Source: JAVJRN01 sp040218415
Lineage (GTDB): Bacteria > Bacteroidota > Bacteroidia > Cytophagales > Cyclobacteriaceae
Direction: 5' to 3'
Assembly: GCA_040218415.1 (NCBI GenBank)
Contig: JAVJRN010000049.1
Coordinates: 372,001 to 436,000, forward strand
Length of the DNA: 64,000 nucleotides
Part shown: piece by piece, positions 19,053 through 27,924 of the stretch
Layout of the letters: the number at the start of each line of letters is the position of its first letter
Numbering within the stretch: the stretch's first letter is position 1
Position numbers and translations under genes: made by a program
The notes under the pieces: model-generated
What the model saw: only the letters and a program-made list of their open reading frames with translations
Told to the model about the DNA's origin: nothing
Databases searched by the model: none

Positions 19053-19072
19053 AAAAGATCATTCTATTTTTG
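19053..19072 (+). promoter_or_regulatory. Promoter of the second TonB receptor (AAAAGATCATT then TATTTTTG)
   Basis: AAAAGATCATT, one base, then TATTTTTG (19065-19072) fits TAnnTTTG and starts 33 bases before the ATG at 19098. The block and spacing match the promoter at 11465-11484. Confidence 0.6.
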
Positions 19073-19097
19073 CGGCAATTCAAACTTAAAAATAGAA

Positions 19098-22000
19098 ATG
19101 AAAAAAAATTTACTGAATTTGTTTTTTACTCTTTTGATCACCTTCGCAGCGCAGAATGGTTTTTCTCAGAGTAATACGACTGCCACCGTCAATGGTAGTA
19201 TTGTTGACGATCAAGGAGAAGTAGTAATTGGTGCTACAATATTGGCTGTACATACTCCATCGGGTAGCCAGTATGGCGCAGTATCGAATATCGAAGGACG
19301 TTATTTTATACCAGGATTAAGAGTTGGTGGACCTTACACAATCACGATTAGTTTTGTGGGTTTTGCCACACAGATTAAAGAGGGTATTACTCTTGGCTTG
19401 GGAGATAAAAAGAACATCGATATCGTTTTAAAAACGGAAGATTATGCATTGGATGCAGTAGTGGTTACTGCGGAAAATGACGAAGTATTCAATTCAGGTA
19501 AAACAGGTGCCACAACGAATTTATCTTTAGAAAGAATCAATTCTTTGCCAACCATCAATCGTAGTGTTAACGACTTTACTAGATTAACACCACAATCAAA
19601 CGGTACATCTTTTGCGGGACGAGATAGCCGTTTTAATAACTACACGATAGATGGTAACATCTACAATAACAACTTCGGATTAGGTTCTTCACAGTTTGCA
19701 GGAGGCAACCCAATTTCACTAGATGCGATTGAAGAAATCCAAGTAAATATTGCGCCTTATGATGTACGACAAGGTGGATTCAGTGGTGCAAGTGTTAATG
19801 CCATCACCAAGTCAGGTACCAATAGCTTTGAAGGATCAGTATATTATTACGTACGAAATGACCAATTGATAGGGGATAAGGTTGGAGAAACTCGACTTGC
19901 CATAGATGATTCTAAGAACGAAATCAGAGGTTTCAGAGTAGGAGGGCCAATCATCAAGGATAAGCTTTTCTTCTTTCTAAATTATGAAGCTGAAGAAGAG
20001 TTGGTTCCTAGCTTTAACAAGGTGTCAGCCCGTCCAGGATTAACTCCTGATGGTCTTACAGTATCGCGAGTACCATCAAGTGATTTGGATTTTGTTAGAG
20101 AGTCATTGAGTAGTTTGTATGGCTATGAAACAGGACCTTACGAGGGGTATTCTTTCGCCTCAGAGCAAGAGCGTTTTAATGCACGTATTGACTGGAATAT
20201 TTCCAAAAATCATAAGTTAGCTGTTAGATATAACCTCTATACCGCTTTTACGGATGTTCCTACCAATGGTAATTCCGTTCGATTTATTAGTGAGCGTTTT
20301 AGAAATACTGATAGAACTGGTATTGAAGCTATGAACTTCAGAAATACTAACTATACCAATGATCGAAAAGTACAGTCTTTTGTAGCTGAATTGAACTCGA
20401 TATTGACACCTAATATTTCAAATCAGTTGAACGTAGGATTTACGGCGATCACTGACCCAAAAAGAGGTATTCCTGGTGATCAAGCATTTCCATTCATTGA
20501 AGTTTTAGAAGATGATGGTTCGGGTAATGACCTTTATTACTTCTCAGTGGGTAATGAATTGTTCTCAGTAGGAAATTTATTGGAAAATAATATTTTTAAT
20601 ATCACGAACAATACAACAATATTCAAAGGAAATCACACCATCACAGCTGGAATTAACTTTGAATACATGACTTTCGATAATGCATTTAACCCTGTATTTA
20701 ACGGGTTTTATCGTTATGGATCATATGATGATTTTGTTTCTGCGGTAATTGATAGAGATCCAACTGTACAGCCTTTGGCTTTTGCTCAGTCTTTTGCGTT
20801 TGATGGAAGTACAACTCCTCCAACTGATCAGACAAGATTCGGTCAATTAGGATTGTATGTGCAGGATGAATATCAATATTCATCTAACCTGAGATTAACG
20901 GCTGGTTTAAGAGTAGATCTTCCATTTTACCCAATCAACCTGCCAAATAATGCTGCCTTAGATGCGCTTAATAAGCAATATACTGATCTGAATGGTGATA
21001 CCTTTACGCCTGATGTTTCATCTTTTCCAAGTGTAAAACCTCTTTTTTCGCCTCGGATAGGTGCTAACTGGGATGTGAATGGTGACAAGACTACACAAGT
21101 TCGTGGTGGTACAGGTATTTTCTCCGGAAGAATTCCTTTCGTTTGGTTGTCTAACCAAGTAAATGGTAGTGGCGTGGTAAGAGGTGGTTTAGGCCTGGAA
21201 AGAGAAAGAGGTTTGGATCCTACTGATCCTGACTACTTAGGTGATTTTGCAGCTAATCCAATTCCATTTGATCCTAACGTGAACGCTTATAGACCTGCTA
21301 GCGGTGAAGCAACTTTATCTAATGAACTTAATCTTACTGATGAAAACTTTAGATTGCCACAAACTTGGAGAACCAACATTGCTGTAGATCAGCTTTTACC
21401 ATTTGGTGTTGTTGGTACATTAGAGGCCATTTACAGTAAAGATGTTTCTACACCTATTGCCTACAATCCTGTATTGAGAACGCCAGATGGTGTATTGGCA
21501 GGTCCTGATGCAAGGCCTTACTGGGATGGTGGATATTCTAATGACGATGATTTTAGAAATGTATTTTATCTAACCAATGCTGACGAGCAAGGTGATTATA
21601 TGTCGATTACGGCAGAGTTGAAAAAGCAATTTGACAATGGATTTTATACAAGTGTAGCATATACAAGGTCTAGAGCTAGAGATTATGGTTTAGATGGTGG
21701 CTCACAAGCTATCTCATTATGGTCTGCTCAAGTTCGCGAGGATAGAAATAATCCAGAATTGAGTTATACAAGATTCGATCAGCCAAATAGATTGATTGGT
21801 TTAGCGTCTTATCAAACTGATAATACGACCATTTCTGTATTCTATCAAGGTGGTGAAGTTGGCAGATTCAGCTACACTTATTCTGGAAACTTTGGTGATA
21901 ACGCACAAAGACTTCTTTATGTTCCAAACAGAGCTTCTGAATTGAACTTTGAAGAATTTTCTTCTGGTGGAGTTACATACACAGTAGCCGATCAGGAAGC

Positions 22001-22388
22001 TGCGTTCGATGCGTATATCAACCAAGATGATTATCTAAGTGATAAGAGGGGTGAAGTGGCAGAGCGTAATGGAGCTAAATTGCCATGGGTTCATACTTTT
22101 GACTTAAGACTGACTCAGGATATCCCTTTGGCTAATCAGCACAAGTTCCAACTATCTCTTGATATTCTTAACTTCGGAAACCTTATCAACTCTGATTTCG
22201 GAATACCACAAACACCAAATCAGTCCAACGTACTGAATTTTAGAGGTAGAAATGATAATAACGAACCAGTTTATAGAATGAACTTTGTTCCAGGTACTAC
22301 GGAATTTCCAACGGAGACTTTTAGAGAGTCTACTTCTTTGGCGAACACATGGAGAGCGCAATTGGGAATTAGATATATATTTAACTAA
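19098..22388 (+). CDS. Oar-like TonB-dependent receptor
   Basis: A 1096-residue outer-membrane protein with a signal peptide (to NGFSQ, about residue 24), a carboxypeptidase regulatory-like domain (about 30-115, VNGSIVDDQGEVVIGATI), a plug (about 120-240) and a long barrel ending LGIRYIFN. The plug contains INRSVNDFTRLTPQ, FNNYTIDGNIYNNNFG and GGFSGASVNAITKSGTN. These motifs are typical of the Oar subfamily, whose members have been linked to export, adhesion or outer-membrane remodelling as well as uptake. It is monocistronic: a strong terminator follows within 60 bases. The substrate is unknown. Its promoter is almost a copy of that of the first receptor, so the two are probably co-regulated. 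Confidence 0.92.
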   Translation: MKKNLLNLFFTLLITFAAQNGFSQSNTTATVNGSIVDDQGEVVIGATILAVHTPSGSQYGAVSNIEGRYFIPGLRVGGPYTITISFVGFATQIKEGITLGLGDKKNIDIVLKTEDYALDAVVVTAENDEVFNSGKTGATTNLSLERINSLPTINRSVNDFTRLTPQSNGTSFAGRDSRFNNYTIDGNIYNNNFGLGSSQFAGGNPISLDAIEEIQVNIAPYDVRQGGFSGASVNAITKSGTNSFEGSVYYYVRNDQLIGDKVGETRLAIDDSKNEIRGFRVGGPIIKDKLFFFLNYEAEEELVPSFNKVSARPGLTPDGLTVSRVPSSDLDFVRESLSSLYGYETGPYEGYSFASEQERFNARIDWNISKNHKLAVRYNLYTAFTDVPTNGNSVRFISERFRNTDRTGIEAMNFRNTNYTNDRKVQSFVAELNSILTPNISNQLNVGFTAITDPKRGIPGDQAFPFIEVLEDDGSGNDLYYFSVGNELFSVGNLLENNIFNITNNTTIFKGNHTITAGINFEYMTFDNAFNPVFNGFYRYGSYDDFVSAVIDRDPTVQPLAFAQSFAFDGSTTPPTDQTRFGQLGLYVQDEYQYSSNLRLTAGLRVDLPFYPINLPNNAALDALNKQYTDLNGDTFTPDVSSFPSVKPLFSPRIGANWDVNGDKTTQVRGGTGIFSGRIPFVWLSNQVNGSGVVRGGLGLERERGLDPTDPDYLGDFAANPIPFDPNVNAYRPASGEATLSNELNLTDENFRLPQTWRTNIAVDQLLPFGVVGTLEAIYSKDVSTPIAYNPVLRTPDGVLAGPDARPYWDGGYSNDDDFRNVFYLTNADEQGDYMSITAELKKQFDNGFYTSVAYTRSRARDYGLDGGSQAISLWSAQVREDRNNPELSYTRFDQPNRLIGLASYQTDNTTISVFYQGGEVGRFSYTYSGNFGDNAQRLLYVPNRASELNFEEFSSGGVTYTVADQEAAFDAYINQDDYLSDKRGEVAERNGAKLPWVHTFDLRLTQDIPLANQHKFQLSLDILNFGNLINSDFGIPQTPNQSNVLNFRGRNDNNEPVYRMNFVPGTTEFPTETFRESTSLANTWRAQLGIRYIFN

Positions 22389-22439
22389 CAATGAATCAGG
22401 TTTAGGTACAACCTAAAGCGAATCATTAACATGAATAAA

Positions 22440-22476
22440 GAAAGCATCGGGCGATTGTCCGATGCTTTCTTTTTTA
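22440..22476 (+). terminator. Rho-independent terminator after the Oar-like receptor
   Basis: GAAAGCATCGG and CCGATGCTTTC form a perfect 11-bp stem with an eight-base loop and a TTTTTT tail. Confidence 0.92.
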
Positions 22477-22674
22477 TTACTGCCTTCTCTTGGAGAAATC
22501 TCTCCGAAACGTCTCAGATAGACAATTTTGTGCTTGAGGCACATTCATAAAACTGAATTCAAAAGCGTGCGAAATCTATGGATTGATGGCTAAGTATCTC
22601 TTTACGTAAGGTTATTTTGAATGGTGATTTATTTTGTTATTTCAAGAAAAATCATCCAAGTTTGATAGCACTTT

Positions 22675-22682
22675 TACCTTTG
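22675..22682 (+). promoter_or_regulatory. Putative -7 element TACCTTTG
   Basis: A perfect TAnnTTTG match lies 63 bases before the ATG of the unknown protein at 22738. A TTTG at 22661 is too close to be a -33 element. The rest of the 22477-22674 gap shows nothing I can name. Confidence 0.4.
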
Positions 22683-22737
22683 TAATGTGACTTTTTATTT
22701 AAATAAAACATCTATCCAATTACCCTGTTAAGTCAGT

Positions 22738-23307
22738 ATGCATCACATTGAGCCCTTTTATAGATGGCTGTCACTTTATGATTCCAGTCTAGATTCTGAT
22801 TCTCCATTTTATGGAAAAGAATATAACTATGAATTATATTCAGAAAATATTTATGGGTATTACATAGATCCCGCATGGGATAACTTCGGTTCTGAAACGC
22901 TGTATTTGAAAATATTATATACAGATTATGAACAGGGATACTCCATCATCGAGTTCATCGGGGAGTGGAATGATGCGCTAAATAATGACATTATGGTTCT
23001 GAAAAGGAACATCATCGAGCACCTTTCAAGTCTCGGTATTGATAAGTTTGTACTTATTGGTGAAAATATTCTCAATTTTCATGGAAGTGATGATAGTTAC
23101 TATGAGGAGTGGTTTGAGGATGTAGAAGATGGGTGGATTGTCGCCTTGAATTTTCAAGATTTCGTAGAAGAAGAAATGTCCAATTTCGGCTTAGACAATT
23201 ATATCAACTTCGGTGGCGCCTTACAGATTGTGAAATGGAGAACTTTGTCTCCTCAAGTTTTATATGCGGCTGTGTCTGCAATGCTATCAAGACGATTAGG
23301 CGTTTGA
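22738..23307 (+). CDS. Uncharacterised acidic, tyrosine-rich protein
   Basis: A 189-residue soluble protein that I do not recognise. It is rich in tyrosine, aspartate and glutamate in its first half (YGKEYNYELYSENIYGYY). It then alternates strands and helices (TLYLKILYTDYEQGYSIIEF, MVLKRNIIEHLSSLGIDKFV). No signal peptide, membrane helix or catalytic motif was seen. Codon usage looks like that of its neighbours and a good -7 element lies 63 bases upstream, so it is probably a real gene. It is convergent with the parA-like gene and separated from it by 60 bases. Cytoplasmic location is assumed from the lack of sorting signals. Confidence 0.7.
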   Translation: MHHIEPFYRWLSLYDSSLDSDSPFYGKEYNYELYSENIYGYYIDPAWDNFGSETLYLKILYTDYEQGYSIIEFIGEWNDALNNDIMVLKRNIIEHLSSLGIDKFVLIGENILNFHGSDDSYYEEWFEDVEDGWIVALNFQDFVEEEMSNFGLDNYINFGGALQIVKWRTLSPQVLYAAVSAMLSRRLGV

Positions 23308-23367
23308 TATTGTTTCTACTTCCACTAAGTTTTTTTTGAATTCAATTGCTTGACTAACAGTTTTAGC

Positions 23368-24159
23368 CTAGTTGCCCGTAGTGGAGTAGTTTGCCACTAA
23401 ATAATTACTATTTAATCTATCTATCAGCGCCTCGCTTAATTGATCAAATTCCCTTGATACCGTAAGCGTGTGGGAGAGCTTATCGATTTGCAAGCCTGAT
23501 TCGTTTGCTTCGTTGATATGGCTTGATTTTCCTACAGTTTCGTTCAGAACAAGTGAGCCATATTTGTTTTTTAACTGTTTTAAATTATCTTGAGCGTATC
23601 GGTTATTTGCGTTGAACATGTTACAAAAAACGCCGAGTACGTTTAACCTCTTTTCTTTTTGTATATCGGATAAGTAACCAATAAGACGATCAATACCTGT
23701 TTTGGAGAAAGAATCTGCCACAGAAGGAATAAGCACTTTTTGAGATGATTTGAGAATAGCCTTAACCAATACTCCAAAATTGGTAGGACAGTCTATAAGA
23801 ACGACATCATACTCGTATTTGACCGACATCAGTAGTTTGCTTACCATTTCTTCGCCGAAGGAAATGAACTGATGGTTGGTTTCAATTTCTGCCATTTTAT
23901 AATCTCCAGGTAAAATGTCCAGATAAGGTTTTACCGTCGCAATAGGTAATTGTGTCTCATGGTTGTGCAAAAGCGCTCTAAAAAAAGTATGAACTGTATT
24001 AGGATTTTCGGCTTTACCTAGGGCATTAGTTAGGTTACACTGAGGATCCATATCGATCAATAAGACCTTATAAGTTTTGGACCAGCTATGCCCAAGGTTT
24101 AACGTAGTTGTGGTTTTACCCACTCCCCCTTTAAAATTATAAATAGCTATCGAATTCAT
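23368..24159 (-). CDS. ParA family ATPase (orphan)
   Basis: A 263-residue deviant-Walker ATPase. The P-loop FKGGVGKTTTTLNL (about 9-22) carries the signature lysine. The Walker A' region VLLIDMDPQCNLTNALG and a Walker B DVVLIDCPTNFG follow. Such proteins position DNA or other cargo by cycling on the nucleoid. No ParB gene or parS-like site is next to it; the neighbours are an unknown protein and a SprT-like gene. A role other than plasmid-type segregation, such as positioning a protein complex, is therefore possible. The N-terminus is compact, with no HTH, unlike P1-type ParA. Confidence 0.88.
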   Translation of the reverse strand: MNSIAIYNFKGGVGKTTTTLNLGHSWSKTYKVLLIDMDPQCNLTNALGKAENPNTVHTFFRALLHNHETQLPIATVKPYLDILPGDYKMAEIETNHQFISFGEEMVSKLLMSVKYEYDVVLIDCPTNFGVLVKAILKSSQKVLIPSVADSFSKTGIDRLIGYLSDIQKEKRLNVLGVFCNMFNANNRYAQDNLKQLKNKYGSLVLNETVGKSSHINEANESGLQIDKLSHTLTVSREFDQLSEALIDRLNSNYLVANYSTTGN

Positions 24160-24237
24160 TAAGGCTCATTGTTTTCGTGAAGATAGACAAAAATTACTAT
24201 TCATGAAATATTCATATTTTGTAACTAAAAAATTACA

Positions 24238-24837
24238 TTATAATTTAATTACCTCGGCTATTTCTGCTATCAGATATTTTCGATTGGATGGGATTTCCAT
24301 GCAAACGCTGCGTGTGCGCTTTTTCTCGAGTTTTTTAAACTTTCGTTCATTAAATAAAAAGACATCACCGTAAGTTAAACGGCTCAAAAAAACCTTATCC
24401 GAGGGCTTATCAAACTGTTTGAGAACATTATACAACAGTGGATCAGAGCAGCTGGATGCTTTTGGGTCTTTAAAGTAGTTTTTTAGAGCCAACAACACTT
24501 TCGGCGGAAATGTTTCTTCATTAAGCACTGGCCTTACCACTTTCACAAAGTTATTTTTCCACTCTACGCCGTGAGGATTGACTTTGCCTTTGTATTCATT
24601 AAAAGTGACTAAATGAGCTACTTCGTGCAAATAGGTAACTAGAAAGGCGTAAGGATTCAAGTCATTATTAATGGTGATGGTGTGGCTTCCGGTTCTGAAA
24701 TGATGTCGATAGTCTCCAAATTTCGTTTGTCTTGCGCGCTTAATTTTAAAATCAAATTCGAGCTTTTGCCATAGGCTATAACAATAGTCCACGGAAGGTT
24801 CAGGTAGAAATTTCTCGAAAACTTGCTTGTAATTCAT
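24238..24837 (-). CDS. SprT-like zinc metalloprotein
   Basis: A 199-residue SprT-like protein. The zinc-binding helix is HEVAH in TYLHEVAHLVTF (about residue 71), followed by HGVEWKNNF, which supplies the third histidine as in the SprT/Spartan family. A cysteine (SSCSD) and a C-terminal beta region (VFLSRLTYGDVFLF) follow. The CxxC zinc ribbon of some SprT proteins is not evident. Eukaryotic relatives cleave DNA-protein crosslinks; the bacterial function is not established. It lies 78 bases upstream of the parA-like gene on the same strand, so co-transcription is possible. Confidence 0.82.
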   Translation of the reverse strand: MNYKQVFEKFLPEPSVDYCYSLWQKLEFDFKIKRARQTKFGDYRHHFRTGSHTITINNDLNPYAFLVTYLHEVAHLVTFNEYKGKVNPHGVEWKNNFVKVVRPVLNEETFPPKVLLALKNYFKDPKASSCSDPLLYNVLKQFDKPSDKVFLSRLTYGDVFLFNERKFKKLEKKRTRSVCMEIPSNRKYLIAEIAEVIKL

Positions 24838-24892
24838 TTAAATCATGATCCAATACGCCAACAAAGTCACCATTATTAAGAGAAATAGGCCG

Positions 24893-25942
24893 CTAGTATT
24901 TAATGGCTAGAAGTTTTTCTCTGTTCAAAATATGCACGGTGCTGCCTTCTATTTTGATTAGTTCGTCTTTTTTAAATTCAGATAAAATACGAATCACTGA
25001 TTCTGTGGCTGTCCCTACCATGCTCGCCAAATCCGATCTTGAGATGTCAAATTTCACATTTTTGTTCTCCTCTTTTTTATAAGTTTCAAAAAGTTTCATG
25101 AGTGCATCTGCCGTTCTTTTCCTAACCGTATCATAGGCCATTTCCATCAGTTCTCGTTCTTTTTCAATAAGGTTTTGAGAGAGAATTTTGATGAATTGTC
25201 CTGACACATCTTTGTTTTGAAAAATAAGGTCTTGGAAGTCTTTTCTAGGAATAAGTAAGAGTTCGGTATCTTCTAACGCCTCGGCGAATTCTGTTCGGTC
25301 AGTATCCTGAATTAGTGCATTTTCTCCTAAAAAAGCCCCTTCTTTCAAGATGTCATGAATAAATTCCTTACCATCAGGATTTATTTGATAGGTTTTCACT
25401 TTTCCTGATTTAACTCTGAAAGAGTAGGAGGCAAAGTCGCCCTGTCGATAAATAATGTCCTTTTTCTTAAAAAATCGAGTTTTTGCTTCTTTTTCAAGGT
25501 CTTTTAGTTCGTCGAACTTTCTAGCATTTTCGACAAACTGCTCTAGATTTTCATGTGCGCGAAGTTGATCGTACTTTGTCAACCTTCGTTCTACTGCATT
25601 GAGTAGTTCTATCTCCTCAAAAGGCTTAGTGATGTAATCATCAGCGCCAAGATTCATCCCTTTCCTAAAATCTGTTTTTTCTGACTTAGCGGTTAGAAAT
25701 ATAAAGGGAATATTAGCGATATCTGGATTTTTACCAATCAGGTAAAGAACCTCATATCCGTCCATTTCTGGCATCATAATGTCGCAAAGAATCAGATCAG
25801 GTTTGAATTCAAGCGCTTTTTTTATACCAACTCTTCCATTTTCTGCGGTGATCGGCTCATAATGGGATAGTTCAAGTAGTTCCTCGATATTTTCGCGTAC
25901 TTCAAGCTGGTCTTCTATGATTAATATCTTCTTCTTCTTCAT
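24893..25942 (-). CDS. Response regulator fused to CRP/FNR-type DNA-binding regulator
   Basis: A 349-residue fusion. The receiver domain (about 1-125) has acidic ED at 10-11, phospho-acceptor D54 in LILCDIMMPEMDG and the conserved lysine in YITKPFEE. A cyclic-nucleotide-binding-like barrel follows (about 150-260, IYRQGDFASYSFRVKSGKV and LGENALI), then a Crp-type winged helix (about 298-349). The recognition helix reads TESVIR: the Glu and Arg that contact DNA in FNR/CRP are kept, but Ile replaces FNR Ser212. I chose the ATG at 25942 (MKKKK) because the longer frame to 26110 would run into the kinase gene. It probably controls the cbb3/CcoI genes nearby. Confidence 0.9.
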   Translation of the reverse strand: MKKKKILIIEDQLEVRENIEELLELSHYEPITAENGRVGIKKALEFKPDLILCDIMMPEMDGYEVLYLIGKNPDIANIPFIFLTAKSEKTDFRKGMNLGADDYITKPFEEIELLNAVERRLTKYDQLRAHENLEQFVENARKFDELKDLEKEAKTRFFKKKDIIYRQGDFASYSFRVKSGKVKTYQINPDGKEFIHDILKEGAFLGENALIQDTDRTEFAEALEDTELLLIPRKDFQDLIFQNKDVSGQFIKILSQNLIEKERELMEMAYDTVRKRTADALMKLFETYKKEENKNVKFDISRSDLASMVGTATESVIRILSEFKKDELIKIEGSTVHILNREKLLAIKY

Positions 25943-26033
25943 GATTTTATTTAAGCAAACAATGAATGCTTGAGCCTTAAAAATAGTAAAGAAAATGAAG
26001 CCTGTAAGGGTAAATGTAAAAATGTGTGGTGAA

Positions 26034-27332
26034 CTATGTTCTTGCTGGAAAAGAAATGCTGAATTCACTGCCAATTCCTTCAGTACTTTCGAAGGAGATG
26101 GAGCCACCAATTAAGTCCATATAACGAAGTACAATATTGAGCCCCAGACCATTTCCTTGAATGTTTACTACATTTTCAGCTCTAAAAAACCTTTCGAATA
26201 ACATTTGTTGCTCTTTATCAGGAATACCAATACCTCGGTCTTTGACTATAAGTACAATATTTTCTTCCACCTTATTGATGATAATATCAATGTCATCTTC
26301 AGAATATTTAATAGCGTTCGAGATCAGGTTCATTAATACATTTTTCAATATATGCTGATCAGAAGTGATGTGATCCACCTCTGCCTTATTAAGGAGGTTT
26401 ATATTTTGGGATGTTTTGAGCCCAAGCTCAAAGGCTTCCAAGCAATCCGAGAGTAGCTTTTTAAGACTGAATGTTTGATTATTGACTTTTACAACACCTG
26501 ATTCCAATTTTTCAAGGGATAAATAGTCATTCAAAATGTTGGTTAAGTTGTGAACGGCACCTTTAATTCTTGTAATATGTTTTTCACGTTTGGGCTGTTG
26601 ATCTGTATTTTGATATTTACCAATGAGGTCGGCTGAAGATTGTATAGTCGTTAAAGGCGTTCTGAATTCATGACTGGCCATGCTGATGAAACGAGACTTA
26701 AGCTCATTGACTTCTTTTTGTTTTTCCAAAGAGTCCAATATTTCTTCCTCGGCTTTTTTTAATTCTGCCAAGCTATCTTTGAGTGCTTCTTCAGCCAGTT
26801 TTCGTTCCCGGATCTGGCTCTGTAATCCAAGATTTAGATGTTCGAGTTCACGGGTTCTTTCTTTCACCTTAGATTCCAATTCTGTAGCATATTCCTCAAG
26901 TTTTTTTCTACTTTCTTTCAGTGCTTGTTCTTGGCGTTTTCGCGTGGAAATGTCAGTGATAAAGGCAACTACGAGCTTACTTTCGTCATGAGTTAAAAAA
27001 CTAAGACTAATTTCAAGAGGGAAGGTATCTCCATTTTTACGTAAACCGGACAAATCCCGACCTTCGCCCATTCTTCTTGAAGAAGGGTTTTTGAAAAATT
27101 GATCTCGGTGTACATGATGATGTTGTTGGGAACTCTTTGGTACTAGCGTATCGATATTGACACCAATGAGGGCGCCATTTTCATAACCAAAGAGTTTGTC
27201 TGCACGGTCATTGGCAAGTATAATTTCTCCGGACTCATTTGCAATTATTATACCTTCTACTGCACTAAAAAAAAGGTTATTCAGAAGTGCTAAACCATTA
27301 CTAGACATAAGATACTGTTCTGTTATTTGCAT
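26034..27332 (-). CDS. PAS domain sensor histidine kinase
   Basis: A 432-residue soluble kinase. It has an N-terminal PAS domain (about 15-130), a long coiled coil (about 132-212), HisKA with H221 in SMASHEFRTPL, and HATPase_c (N box NLISNAIKYS, G1 DRGIGIP, G2 GNGLGLNI). No membrane helix was seen, so it senses a cytoplasmic signal. The PAS has H72 and R92 (GEGR) where FixL has its heme histidine and arginine, but many non-heme PAS domains share this pattern. The response regulator starts 91 bases downstream and is the obvious partner. Start at 27332 or at the ATG eight codons later. Confidence 0.9.
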   Translation of the reverse strand: MQITEQYLMSSNGLALLNNLFFSAVEGIIIANESGEIILANDRADKLFGYENGALIGVNIDTLVPKSSQQHHHVHRDQFFKNPSSRRMGEGRDLSGLRKNGDTFPLEISLSFLTHDESKLVVAFITDISTRKRQEQALKESRKKLEEYATELESKVKERTRELEHLNLGLQSQIRERKLAEEALKDSLAELKKAEEEILDSLEKQKEVNELKSRFISMASHEFRTPLTTIQSSADLIGKYQNTDQQPKREKHITRIKGAVHNLTNILNDYLSLEKLESGVVKVNNQTFSLKKLLSDCLEAFELGLKTSQNINLLNKAEVDHITSDQHILKNVLMNLISNAIKYSEDDIDIIINKVEENIVLIVKDRGIGIPDKEQQMLFERFFRAENVVNIQGNGLGLNIVLRYMDLIGGSISFESTEGIGSEFSISFPART

Positions 27333-27408
27333 GGCTAAATTCGGAGATTAATTAATTGTAAATAATGATAAACCTACTGAAGGTAAATGAAACTCTACAG
27401 GTAATGAC

Positions 27409-27422
27409 CTGATTAATTTCAG
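27409..27422. promoter_or_regulatory. FNR-like palindrome CTGA-N6-TCAG upstream of usp-ccoI
   Basis: CTGATTAATTTCAG is a 4+4 inverted repeat with six bases between the arms, the geometry of FNR sites (TTGA-N6-TCAA). Its centre is 51.5 bases before the TA of the -7 box at 27467. The same palindrome at the same distance precedes ccoS. It lies between divergent genes, so it might also affect the kinase. Confidence 0.5.
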
Positions 27423-27466
27423 TCTAGCTTTTGACATCCATCATGCGCTTAGACTAACCCAACAGA

Positions 27467-27474
27467 TATATTTG
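27467..27474 (+). promoter_or_regulatory. -7 element TATATTTG of the usp-ccoI operon
   Basis: A perfect TAnnTTTG match starting 26 bases before the universal stress protein ATG. No TTTG -33 box is at the usual distance, which fits a promoter that needs an activator. Confidence 0.5.
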
Positions 27475-27492
27475 AACCTTAAATTTGAAAGA

Positions 27493-27924
27493 ATGCGCAT
27501 TTTAAAAAAGATATTGATCTCTACTGACTTTTCTCCTGCCGCTTGGAGGTCAGTTAAAATGGGGCTCGATTTTAGCACATCAAGACATGTTTGCATTACA
27601 TTATTGCATGTATATCCTTCAAAAAAGGCTGATGACTTTGGCACTGATACTGATCAACGCAACATCTCCGATTTAAAGCGTGAGATGCAGCGATTTTGTG
27701 CTGAAATAGAGGAAACCGTAGATGCATGCATAGAACCAGTCTTATTAGTGGGTGATGTGAATAAAGAAATTATAGAATTCATCAAAAAGGAACCCTATGA
27801 TCTTGTAATCATAGGCGTGAATAGTAACGGCTCAAACAATGATCCTGGAAGTCATACAGCTGAGATTATTAAATCTTCAACAGTGCCTGTGCTCGTAGTT
27901 CCGAACCTTCCTTTAGTCGCGTAA
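27493..27924 (+). CDS. Universal stress protein (UspA family)
   Basis: A 143-residue single-domain UspA-type protein. It opens with KKILISTDFSPAA (strand 1 and the ADP/ATP-binding aspartate). The end reads LVIIGVNSNGSNN, then GSHTAEIIKSSTVPVLVVP. The family's G-x2-G-x9-G nucleotide motif is incomplete here, because the G-x2-G spacing in VNSNGSNNDPGS is altered. I use the ATG at 27493 rather than the upstream one at 27472, because the family starts immediately before the first strand and the predicted transcription start lies near 27480. The last base of its stop codon is the first base of the CcoI start. Usp genes often accompany microaerobic respiration genes. Confidence 0.85.
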   Translation: MRILKKILISTDFSPAAWRSVKMGLDFSTSRHVCITLLHVYPSKKADDFGTDTDQRNISDLKREMQRFCAEIEETVDACIEPVLLVGDVNKEIIEFIKKEPYDLVIIGVNSNGSNNDPGSHTAEIIKSSTVPVLVVPNLPLVA

